Assembly (NCBI GenBank): GCA_964292495.1
Contig: CAXYVX010000017.1
Location: forward strand, 1-17,793
Direction: 5' to 3'
DNA length: 17,793 nt
From: CAXYVX01 sp964292495
GTDB taxonomy: Bacteria > Patescibacteriota > Saccharimonadia > Saccharimonadales > Saccharimonadaceae
The notes under the pieces: generated by a model
Seen by the model: the letters and a program-made list of their open reading frames with translations, nothing else
Database searches by the model: none
What the model was told of the DNA's origin: nothing
Translations under genes and position numbers: made by a program
In this document: piece after piece, positions 1 to 6,826 of the stretch
How positions within the stretch are numbered: position 1 is the stretch's first letter
How the letters are laid out: every line of letters begins with the position of its first letter

Positions 1-2
1 TT

Positions 3-1223
3 TGGAACTCCACTGTTAATTACACTGGAACGGGAACTTGTCCAGCTTCTGGAACGCTGAACGCATTTGAGCGTGTGGATGTTTCTGGCTGTTCAGTTGG
101 CGACACTATGACCATCTCCGAAGGCATACCTGGGGTGAGCTTCCGGCAGTGGTACAGCAACTATACCGACCAGTATGCTTTTCTCGGTTATTCAAATTCG
201 CCACCGAGTAGAGGAACTATTCGCGGAGAAGTTACCCAAATGCCACCGATGAATTCGTTCACGACAGACGCAACTGGAACAACAGCTGGAGATAATTTTT
301 TTTCTATGTTCAATAGCTTCGGCTCCCTCACCTCACTCCCGGTCGGCTCCTTTGACACTAGCAAGATTAAAACAGTGGGTAATTTTTTCTTCTCCTATTT
401 TAATTACTCTGGAGTCTTTACTTCGCTCCCAACCGGTTCATTTAATACAAGCAATATCACAACATTAGGGAATAGTTTTTTCCATGGTTTCAACTCGGGC
501 GGAGTCTTCACCTCACTCCCGGTCGGCTCCTTTGATACCAGTAAAATTACAACTACTGGGATGAATTTCTTTTCTTCTTTTAATAGTAATGGTGCTTTAA
601 CTTCACTCCCAGCTAACTCATTTAATATCAGTAAAATCACAACAACAGGAGGCTTTTTCTTTAATGGCTTCAACTTAGGTGGCTCCCTCACTTCACTCCC
701 GGCCGGCTCCTTTGACACTAGCAAAATTACGACGCCAGGCGACTATTTCTTCTATAGTTTTAACTCCAATAACGGCAAACTTGCAAAATCCAACACCGGG
801 ATCTCGATCAAAAATACATCATCAAGTTCAGTTAACTTCCAATCTTGGAACGGCGCTTCGTCAGATACAACCACAATTGTTCCTGGGGATACTTTTGAAT
901 TCTACGGTGTTAATAAATTGAATTATAGCGTCGACTCGGACAACGGCGCACTGACCGGCGGAACAGCTTTCGGCACAACAGACGAAGGCGCACAAATCAC
1001 GCTTCCAACCACCGCCACCCGCGCCGGCTACACTTTCGCGGGATTCACATCAAGCGCTTGGATAGACACCAAAGGTTTAGGTGAAACATTCACTTTAACA
1101 GGCGACACAGAAATCACCGCAACTTGGACCAAAAACGCTGATCCGACACCAGATCCAACACCAAACCCAGACAACGGCGGTCAAACACCAGCCGCGCCAA
1201 ACACTGGCTTTCGCGAAAAATAA
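3..1223 (+). CDS. Repeat-rich secreted surface protein, 5'-truncated by window edge
   Basis: The frame is open from the first in-frame codon at base 3, so the true start lies upstream. A GTG at 75 is possible, but the residues before it (with CPASG) read as normal protein. From about base 231 to 775 there are 30-residue units of the form LTSLPxGSFDTSKIxTxG followed by a Phe-rich FFxxFN segment; this resembles the DUF285/BspA-like repeats of bacterial surface proteins. Then come a linker and an InlB-type (Listeria-Bacteroides) repeat, with GYTFAGF and ending in EITATWT. The last part is a Pro/Asp/Thr stalk (PTPDPTPNPD) and the tail APNTGFREK. The PNTG looks like the start of a sorting or anchor tail, but the gene stops four residues later with no membrane helix. 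Likely role: adhesin or other extracellular binding protein, which is inference. It may be secreted, or a degraded anchored protein. Confidence 0.75.
   Translation, partial: WNSTVNYTGTGTCPASGTLNAFERVDVSGCSVGDTMTISEGIPGVSFRQWYSNYTDQYAFLGYSNSPPSRGTIRGEVTQMPPMNSFTTDATGTTAGDNFFSMFNSFGSLTSLPVGSFDTSKIKTVGNFFFSYFNYSGVFTSLPTGSFNTSNITTLGNSFFHGFNSGGVFTSLPVGSFDTSKITTTGMNFFSSFNSNGALTSLPANSFNISKITTTGGFFFNGFNLGGSLTSLPAGSFDTSKITTPGDYFFYSFNSNNGKLAKSNTGISIKNTSSSSVNFQSWNGASSDTTTIVPGDTFEFYGVNKLNYSVDSDNGALTGGTAFGTTDEGAQITLPTTATRAGYTFAGFTSSAWIDTKGLGETFTLTGDTEITATWTKNADPTPDPTPNPDNGGQTPAAPNTGFREK
231..775 (+). repeat. Six 90-bp in-frame tandem repeat units
   Basis: The CTCCC landmark recurs at 336, 426, 516, 606 and 696, an exact 90-bp period; a decayed earlier unit is recognisable around 246. 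Units 1, 3 and 5 share near-identical DNA around CCCGGTCGGCTCCTTTGA and encode GSFDTSK. Units 2 and 4 differ and encode SFNTSN or SFNISK. The array therefore alternates A-B-A-B-A, with a higher-order period of 180 bp. Confidence 0.85.
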
Positions 1224-1263
1224 TTCGCGAATCATAAGAGGTGGAAACTTTCGCGAAAAATTA
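1208..1263. repeat. Cluster of three TTCGCGAA palindromes with a 40-bp direct repeat
   Basis: TCGCGA occurs at 1211, 1225 and 1251. The first and third lie in direct copies of CTTTCGCGAAAAAT, beginning at 1208 and 1248. The first copy encodes the last codons (FREK) of the surface protein and supplies the bases leading into its stop. The third lies just upstream of the alaS -10 box. No U-tracted terminator hairpin is present. Confidence 0.8.
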
Positions 1264-1270
1264 GTATAAT
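1242..1270 (+). promoter_or_regulatory. alaS promoter, leaderless
   Basis: A consensus -10 TATAAT lies at 1265-1270, and a weak -35 TGGAAA at 1242-1247 with a 17-bp spacer. The spacer holds a TTTCGCGAAAA palindrome. The predicted +1 (7 nt after the -10) is the A of the ATG at 1277, and there is no Shine-Dalgarno sequence. Confidence 0.7.
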
Positions 1271-1276
1271 ATTTTC

Positions 1277-3244
1277 ATGATTAGAGCAGAAGATGTACGC
1301 AGAAAATATTTAGAGTTTCAGAAAAGTTTCAGACACGTGGAAATTGACCGCGCTCCGTTGGTGATAAAAGACGACCCAACAACTTTATTTACAGGGGCGG
1401 GAATGCAGCCATTGTTGAAATATTTACTTGGTGAAAAGCACCCAGATGGCCGCCGATTAACGGATTCTCAGACCTGTTTGCGCGCCCAAGACATCGACGA
1501 AGTGGGCGACACGCGCCACACAACATTTTTTGAAATGCTTGGAAACTGGTCTCTTGGCGATTATTTCAAACGTGAACAAATTTCGCGAATTTTCACCTTT
1601 TTAGTGGATGAAGTTGGGCTTGATCCAAACAAACTTTACGTGACGGCTTTTCGCGGAGATGAGAAAAACAGCATTCCGCGCGACGACGAATCCGCCAAAA
1701 TTTGGCAAGAAGAATTTGCGAAACGCGGTATTGACGCGCCAATTATTGACTTGATCAGTGCGGAAAATGGCGATGAAAAAGGCATGCAGGGCGGGCGAAT
1801 CTTCTTTTACGACGACGGCGAAAACTGGTGGTCTCGCGGTGGCGGACTTGAAAAAACACCTCTCGGCGACCCGTGCGGTCCAGACAGTGAAATGTTTTAT
1901 GATTTTGGCGAGGAGTTTCACGACGCGAGCTATGGCCAGCCACATCCAGCCAGCGACAGCCCGCGATTCATGGAAATCGGCAACCAAGTTTTCATGCAAT
2001 ATAAGCGCAACGAGGACGGAACTTTCAGTGAATTAAAACACAAAAACGTTGATTTTGGCGCCGGGCTTGAGCGAATTGCGGCCGCGGCGATCAACAGCCC
2101 GGATGTGTTCAAAATTTCGCTTTTTGCGCCAATCATCGAGAAGCTTGAACAACTTTCGCGAAAAACTTACGACAGTAATACAGTGGCGATGCGCGTGATC
2201 GCGGATCATTTGCGAGCGGCGACTTTTCTGGCGGTGGATGGCGTGATTCCAAGCAATAAAGAGCAGGGGTATGTGATGCGCCGGTTGATTCGCCGAGCTG
2301 TGCGATTCGCGTTTGATTTGGGGATTGAGCAGAACTTTTTAGAGGAAATTGTCCCAGTTGTTGCTGATCTTTATGTTGAAGATTATCCGGAAGTTCGCGA
2401 ATCTCGCGACGATGTGGTGAAAATCCTTGCGAAAGAGGAAAAAGCGTTTCGTCAGACATTGCGAAAAGGCTTGAAAGAATTTGAGAAAATCGCGAAAAAC
2501 GCTGAAATCTTGACCGGCGAGGAAATCTTCACGCTTTACGACACATATGGTTTTCCGAAAGAACTGTCCGCCGAAGAAGCGTTCAAGCGCGAAATCCCGC
2601 TGTCTGAAAGTTGGGCTGACGAGTTCGCGAAAAAAATGGAAGAGCAGCGAAATTTGTCTCGTACGGCCGCAAAAGGCACGTTCAAGGGCGGGCTTGGCGG
2701 AAAAACTTGGGAATTCCGCCGCTATCACACAGCAACTCATCTGTTGCAGAGCGCGCTTCGCGAGCAGTTTGGTGACGAAATTGTTCAGCGCGGCAGCAAC
2801 ATTACCGAAGAAAGATTGCGCTTTGATTTCACATTGGATCATAAAATGACAGATGAAGAAAAACGTTTGGCAGAGGATTTTGTTAATGAGAAGATTCGCG
2901 AAGATTTGCCGATTTGGCGGACGGAATATCCGACGGAAGATGCGTTAAAAATGGGCGCGACCGGTCCGTTTGGCGAAAAATATGGCGAAAAAGTTCGTGT
3001 TTATCAGATGGGCGAAGGTGATGAAATGGCCAGCCTTGAGATTTGTGGCGGCCCGCATGTTGAACGAACAGGGCAACTTGCGACTGTTGGTGAGCTTGAC
3101 AATTCCTCAGATGCGGCGGATTCACAGGATTTGGCTCTGAATTTCGCGAAAACAAGTTCAGAAAAAATGACGCGAAAATTTGTCATTCTCAAAGAAGAAA
3201 GTTCGAGCGCCGGAATTCGCCGAATCAAAGCTATTTTGAGATAA
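1277..3244 (+). CDS. alaS: Alanyl-tRNA synthetase, compact form
   Basis: Charges tRNA-Ala with alanine in the cytoplasm. The class II core is clear: motif 1 around KDDPTTLFTGAGMQPL, motif 2 in RHTTFFEMLGNW with GDYFK, and motif 3 in FGAGLERIAA. The tRNA-recognition helices follow, to about residue 460. The editing centre is present: H484-TAT-H488 and C590-GGP-H594. At 655 residues it is well short of the usual 850-880. It ends at SAGIRRIKAILR, where other AlaRSs continue into the C-Ala (DHHA1) domain. Only about 12 residues (GTFKGGLGGKTW) join the core to the editing domain, where the family has a beta-barrel domain. About 25 extra residues lie between GPHVERTG and FVILKEESSS. The start is fixed by a -10 box six nt upstream. 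It appears monocistronic, with ftsA 58 bp downstream under its own promoter. Confidence 0.95.
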   Translation: MIRAEDVRRKYLEFQKSFRHVEIDRAPLVIKDDPTTLFTGAGMQPLLKYLLGEKHPDGRRLTDSQTCLRAQDIDEVGDTRHTTFFEMLGNWSLGDYFKREQISRIFTFLVDEVGLDPNKLYVTAFRGDEKNSIPRDDESAKIWQEEFAKRGIDAPIIDLISAENGDEKGMQGGRIFFYDDGENWWSRGGGLEKTPLGDPCGPDSEMFYDFGEEFHDASYGQPHPASDSPRFMEIGNQVFMQYKRNEDGTFSELKHKNVDFGAGLERIAAAAINSPDVFKISLFAPIIEKLEQLSRKTYDSNTVAMRVIADHLRAATFLAVDGVIPSNKEQGYVMRRLIRRAVRFAFDLGIEQNFLEEIVPVVADLYVEDYPEVRESRDDVVKILAKEEKAFRQTLRKGLKEFEKIAKNAEILTGEEIFTLYDTYGFPKELSAEEAFKREIPLSESWADEFAKKMEEQRNLSRTAAKGTFKGGLGGKTWEFRRYHTATHLLQSALREQFGDEIVQRGSNITEERLRFDFTLDHKMTDEEKRLAEDFVNEKIREDLPIWRTEYPTEDALKMGATGPFGEKYGEKVRVYQMGEGDEMASLEICGGPHVERTGQLATVGELDNSSDAADSQDLALNFAKTSSEKMTRKFVILKEESSSAGIRRIKAILR

Positions 3245-3265
3245 TTTCGGAATTTTCTTCGGGAA

Positions 3266-3294
3266 TTTTGAAAAAAACAAAAGCGTGATAGAAT
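3266..3294 (+). promoter_or_regulatory. Promoter of the ftsA operon, near-leaderless
   Basis: An extended -10, TGATAGAAT, has its hexamer at 3289-3294; a weak -35 TTTTGA lies at 3266-3271 with a 17-bp spacer. The predicted +1 is 3301, leaving a 2-nt leader before the ATG at 3303. The 12-mer AAAAGCGTGATA (3279-3290) recurs exactly in the polA promoter. Confidence 0.6.
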
Positions 3295-3302
3295 AGACCT
3301 AT

Positions 3303-4553
3303 ATGAGTATATTTTCGCGAAAAAATAGCGACGAAAACTATGTCGTTGCCTTGGATATCGGAACCGAATATAGCAAGGCGTTGATTGCGCGTGCCAGCGG
3401 CGACGAGATGGAGATCATCGGCGTGGGGCGCGCTCGTCAGGATGTTGGAAATATGGCCGGCGGAGCGATTGCGGACATTACTGGCGTGGTGAAAAACTGT
3501 GAAGCGGCGCTGGTTCAGGCAGAGGAACAGGCTGGTGTGCAGGCGAAAAAAGTGATTATTGGAATTGCTGGGGAATTTGTTAAGGGGCTAACTTCCACAA
3601 TTCGCTACAAACGGCCACAACCGGACCGCCAACTTGATGCTGCGGAAATGGAATTGATCATCACGAAAATTCAGGAACGCGCGGCGGCGAAAGCGCAAAA
3701 GCAGATTGCGTTTGAAACCGGCAATCCTGATGTCGAAGTGAAACTGGTCAACTCGGCGATTGTTTCGATTCATATTGACGGATATAAAGTGACAAACCCG
3801 ATTGGTTTTCAGGGTAAGGATGTCGCGATTCAGATTTACACCGCGTTCGCGCCGATGGTTCACATTGGCGCGCTGGAAAAAACGGCGGCTGAGTTAGATC
3901 TTGAACTGGTCGCGGTGGCGGCGGAACCTTTTGCAGTGGCGCGGGCTGTGCTTGGGAATAACGCAAACAGCACTTTCACGGCGATTTTGTGCGACGTTGG
4001 TGGCGGTTCAACGGATATTGCAGTGATCAACGACGGCGGCGTGGAAGGCACGCGTATGTTCGGTGTGGCTGGGCGCAGTTTCACAAAAACTATCATGAAC
4101 GATCTCGGCGTCGGATATGACAGCGCCGAAAAACTGAAATTAAACATTGACGACCCTAAAATCAAAGCTGCTGTTCGAGAAACGATTCAGGGCTCAGTTA
4201 AAAAAACTCTTGATGTTTGGATCAACGGAGTTGGCCTCGCGCTGGATGAATTTGACGCGATTGATCATTTGCCGCCGCGAATTTTGCTCTGTGGAGGCGG
4301 ATCATCTCTGGAAGCTCTGGTTGACAGACTTCGCGAAAATGATTGGTATAAAGATTTGGCGTTTACTCGAAAACCAAGTGTAACGCATATTCGCCCGGAA
4401 GACGTTGTTGGTGTGAAAGATAAAACCGGTGATGTGACCGATCACACATACATCACCGCGATGGGCCTTCTGCGAGTTGGCTATGATACAATGGATAATA
4501 CCGAAAGCACGGAGGGTTTTCGCGATAAGCTAAACAGGGTTTTGAAGATATAA
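3303..4553 (+). CDS. ftsA: FtsA-like actin-fold ATPase (cell division)
   Basis: A 416-residue member of the FtsA/PilM branch of the actin superfamily. Phosphate-1 loop ALDIGTEYSK is at residues 16-25, phosphate-2 CDVGGGSTDIAV at about 230-241, and the adenosine motif ILLCGGGSS at about 326. The SHS2 (1C) subdomain, about 84-205, includes the NPIGFQGKDV stretch typical of FtsA. The C-terminus FRDKLNRVLKI is short and amphipathic, like the FtsA membrane-targeting helix, which favours FtsA over PilM. Known role of the family: anchoring FtsZ to the membrane and recruiting divisome proteins. No ftsZ is adjacent; instead the gene heads an operon with a bitopic membrane protein, ruvX and mltG. A type IV pilus PilM-like role remains possible. 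Confidence 0.85.
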   Translation: MSIFSRKNSDENYVVALDIGTEYSKALIARASGDEMEIIGVGRARQDVGNMAGGAIADITGVVKNCEAALVQAEEQAGVQAKKVIIGIAGEFVKGLTSTIRYKRPQPDRQLDAAEMELIITKIQERAAAKAQKQIAFETGNPDVEVKLVNSAIVSIHIDGYKVTNPIGFQGKDVAIQIYTAFAPMVHIGALEKTAAELDLELVAVAAEPFAVARAVLGNNANSTFTAILCDVGGGSTDIAVINDGGVEGTRMFGVAGRSFTKTIMNDLGVGYDSAEKLKLNIDDPKIKAAVRETIQGSVKKTLDVWINGVGLALDEFDAIDHLPPRILLCGGGSSLEALVDRLRENDWYKDLAFTRKPSVTHIRPEDVVGVKDKTGDVTDHTYITAMGLLRVGYDTMDNTESTEGFRDKLNRVLKI

Positions 4554-4554
4554 C

Positions 4555-4558
4555 GGAG
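4555..4558 (+). promoter_or_regulatory. Shine-Dalgarno site of the baseplate-J-like gene
   Basis: GGAG sits 5 nt before the ATG at 4564, within the 10-bp gap after ftsA. It contrasts with the head-of-operon genes, which have no such site. Confidence 0.7.
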
Positions 4559-4563
4559 AAAAT

Positions 4564-6345
4564 ATGGCCGAAAAGAAAACAGTTAAGATTGATGACGAAA
4601 AGTTTGACGCTGAGATTCGCGAAGACACGAATTCTTCTGATCGCAGAGATGTGATTTATGTTGACACGGAAGATGACATTACGTCTATTATTGAAAAAAT
4701 TAAGAACGCGAAATATTCCGCGATTGCTTTGGTTCCACCAGCGCGAGCGGGCGTTCTGCAATCTGTTGTTAATCTCAAACTTTTACAGCGTGCCGCAAAA
4801 CTTTCGCGAAAAAAAATCTCGCTCATAACATCTGACAAAGCACTGGTTTCGCTGGCCTCTGGGCTGCAAATTCCAATCGCGAAGAATTTGAGCGCAAAGG
4901 CTGGAATTCCGGTTTTAAGAAATGATTTACCTCTTGGTGAAGAGAATGAAATTGATGGGAAAGATTTTGCGGTTGGCGAATTGGCTGCACTTGATTCAGA
5001 GCAAGGAAATTTTGCGAAAAAATCCGATTCCGCCAAAGAAAAAGCTGCGGTTGCGGCGATTGAAGCTGATGACGAGATTAGGGGTGAAGAAACCGATTTT
5101 TCTCCAAATGAAGACAAGCCAAAGAAAGGCAAACCGCAGCAAGCTAAAAAACGCATTCCGGATTTTAATATTTTTCGCAAGAAATTGTTGATTTCTGGTG
5201 GAATTGCGGTGGCTGTGATTGCGTTTTTGGTTTGGGCGATTGTGATTGCGCCACACGGTTTAATAACTATTGTTGCTAAGACAACACCTCAGCAGGTTAG
5301 CGCAAGTGTTTCTCTAACCCCAAATGATCAGACGAATGTTGGTGGATTGAAAATCCAGCCGATTGTTAAGAGCACCAGTAAAACAGAGTCTGTGAGCTTT
5401 ACCGCAACGGGATCTCAGATGGTTGGCGGCGCAAAAGCGACAGGAACGGTAACCCTGACCAATCATTCTCAGAGCAAATTTGATCCGAATACTGGCGCTT
5501 CAAACGCGATAAATCTGCCAGCAGGAACAAACATCTCTGTTTCTGGGCAGCATTTCACAACTGATTCTTCGGTCTCAATCAACGGCGGAGGCGGAACGAA
5601 TACTGTGAGCGTCACTGCTGTTAATCCTGGTACAGCATACAACGCACCGGCAAATTCAGCTGTAAAAATCACTGGATATGATCAAGCAACTCAGTTGGAC
5701 GGGGCTGCGAAGGGTGATTTTAGCGGTGGGCAGGATCAGACAAAGCAGTCTGTTGTCCAGCAATCTGATCTTGACGATGCAATCGCGAAATTGAAAAACC
5801 AGGATGGCGGGAATCAAAATCAGTTCAAGCAGCAACTTCAAGACCAATTTGGCTCGGGAGCGGTGATCATAAAAGACAGTTTCAATTCATCTTTTGGCAA
5901 CATTTCCAGCAACCCATCTGTCGGATCTGTAGTTGGTAGTGGTACAACGCCGACTGCATCGGCAACCATCACTTATAGCATGATTGCGATTTCTGAAAAC
6001 GACCTAAATTCTTTCCTGGATTCCCAGATAAACAACAGCTTGGGCGACGCAAAAGGTCAGAAAATTTATGATAATGGAAGTAAAAAAGTGAAATTCGCGA
6101 ATTTGCAGAATTCTGGAAAAAATTATTCCGTAACAATTTCTACCACTGGTCAGGTTGGCCCGTCGCTGGATGTTGACGCGATTAAAACCATGGCGCTCGG
6201 TCAAAAATCAGGCCAAATTCGCTCGGATATTCAAAGTAAATTCAATGACAATATTAAGAGTATAAAAGTCGATTTCTCTCCCTTCTGGGTTGATAGTATC
6301 TCCGACAAGAGCAAACTAACCGTTAATTTTGAGGTAAATGAATAA
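4564..6345 (+). CDS. CPR-type bitopic membrane protein with baseplate-J-like extracellular domain
   Basis: 593 residues. Residues about 30-115 form an alpha/beta domain (DVIYVDTEDDITSIIEKI, then SAIALVPPARAG and KKISLITSDKAL) that looks Rossmann-like. An acidic then basic linker follows. One hydrophobic segment at about 208-232 (GGIAVAVIAFLVWAIVIA) predicts an N-in, C-out topology. The outer part has beta-rich stretches such as ATGTVTLTN, LPAGTNISV and VNPGTAYNAP, as in CPR proteins labelled baseplate J/gp47-like. A Gln-rich stretch (about 390-430) and a further alpha/beta region follow. No enzyme motif is visible. It is 10 bp behind ftsA and overlaps ruvX by 8 bp, so it is probably co-expressed. 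A partner of the FtsA-like ATPase at the membrane is inference; a phage-tail role is unlikely because no phage genes are nearby. Confidence 0.7.
   Translation: MAEKKTVKIDDEKFDAEIREDTNSSDRRDVIYVDTEDDITSIIEKIKNAKYSAIALVPPARAGVLQSVVNLKLLQRAAKLSRKKISLITSDKALVSLASGLQIPIAKNLSAKAGIPVLRNDLPLGEENEIDGKDFAVGELAALDSEQGNFAKKSDSAKEKAAVAAIEADDEIRGEETDFSPNEDKPKKGKPQQAKKRIPDFNIFRKKLLISGGIAVAVIAFLVWAIVIAPHGLITIVAKTTPQQVSASVSLTPNDQTNVGGLKIQPIVKSTSKTESVSFTATGSQMVGGAKATGTVTLTNHSQSKFDPNTGASNAINLPAGTNISVSGQHFTTDSSVSINGGGGTNTVSVTAVNPGTAYNAPANSAVKITGYDQATQLDGAAKGDFSGGQDQTKQSVVQQSDLDDAIAKLKNQDGGNQNQFKQQLQDQFGSGAVIIKDSFNSSFGNISSNPSVGSVVGSGTTPTASATITYSMIAISENDLNSFLDSQINNSLGDAKGQKIYDNGSKKVKFANLQNSGKNYSVTISTTGQVGPSLDVDAIKTMALGQKSGQIRSDIQSKFNDNIKSIKVDFSPFWVDSISDKSKLTVNFEVNE
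6331..6335 (+). promoter_or_regulatory. Shine-Dalgarno site of ruvX
   Basis: GAGGT precedes the ATG at 6338 by 2 nt. It lies inside the last codons of the upstream gene, whose TAA falls within the start of ruvX, so translation is probably coupled. Confidence 0.5.
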
Positions 6346-6826
6346 TTTGCTCTGGGTGGGAATTGGTCTTGACGTTGGCGAGAAGCGCATAGGGGTTTCT
6401 CGTGGTGATACCGATGTTCGCATAACTTCGCCGCTTGACCCGATTATTCGCGAAAATATGCCGGAAGAGCGCGTGTTTGAGAAAATTCGCGAAATTTCTA
6501 GTGCGAACGGAGCCGATTTTGTTGTCGCAGGTTTACCTCGTAATTCTAATGGTGAAGAGACGAAACAGAGCGAATTTTCGCGAAATTTTGTTGACGGGCT
6601 GAAAAAATATTTGCCAGATAATGTAAAAATATACTTTCAGGATGAAAGTTTAACCTCTGTTAAAGCTGAGGAAAATCTGCGCAGACGCAAGAATTTTCGC
6701 GAAGAAATGTTGAGGAATGGAGTTTTGGATAGCGAGGCTGCGGCGATAATACTGGGCGATTTTCTCGAATCGCATACCGCTTTTTTGGACGAAAATGAAA
6801 AACCAGATGGAGGATTTAATGACTGA
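6338..6826 (+). CDS. ruvX: RuvX/YqgF-family Holliday junction resolvase-like protein
   Basis: 162 residues, slightly longer than the usual 135-150. The RNase H-like fold motifs are in order: GLDVGEKRIGV at 10-20 with D12, VVAGLPRNSNGEE at 62-74, QDESLTSVKAEE at 101-112 with E103, and the final acidic helix DSEAAAIILGDFL at 131-143 with D131. Family members are linked to 16S rRNA 5'-end processing and to Holliday junction resolution; sequence cannot choose between them. The start overlaps the upstream stop by 8 bp and the end overlaps mltG by 8 bp, so it is mid-operon. Pairing with mltG is common in bacteria. It ends in TGA, evidence that UGA is a true stop here. Confidence 0.9.
   Translation: MNNLLWVGIGLDVGEKRIGVSRGDTDVRITSPLDPIIRENMPEERVFEKIREISSANGADFVVAGLPRNSNGEETKQSEFSRNFVDGLKKYLPDNVKIYFQDESLTSVKAEENLRRRKNFREEMLRNGVLDSEAAAIILGDFLESHTAFLDENEKPDGGFND
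6809..6813 (+). promoter_or_regulatory. Shine-Dalgarno site deciding the mltG start
   Basis: GGAGG lies 5 nt before the ATG at 6819. This favours 6819 over the earlier in-frame ATGs at 6795 and 6807, which lack a site. Confidence 0.75.

Noticed and set aside
3..1223. CRISPR-like array in the regularly spaced 90-bp repeats
   Set aside because: The repeats are in frame, have no unique spacers, and encode a repeated protein domain.
1224..1276. T-box or other riboswitch upstream of alaS
   Set aside because: The promoter places the transcript start at the ATG, so there is no leader RNA to fold.
1601..1999. Long reading frames on the strand opposite alaS, ftsA, obg, ftsK and rpoD
   Set aside because: They overlap well-supported genes, have no recognisable domains, and follow from the codon pattern of the real gene. 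No independent start signals were seen.
3241..3275. Terminator in the alaS-ftsA gap (repeated TTCGG-AATTTT)
   Set aside because: The copies are direct, not inverted, repeats and form no stable stem.
4564..6345. Prophage remnant, because of the baseplate-J-like domain
   Set aside because: No other phage genes, integrase or attachment sites are present; the protein has a membrane helix and sits in a housekeeping operon.
6819..6826. UGA recoded as glycine, as in SR1 or Gracilibacteria
   Set aside because: ruvX ends sensibly at TGA just where mltG begins, and no recognised gene has an internal in-frame TGA.
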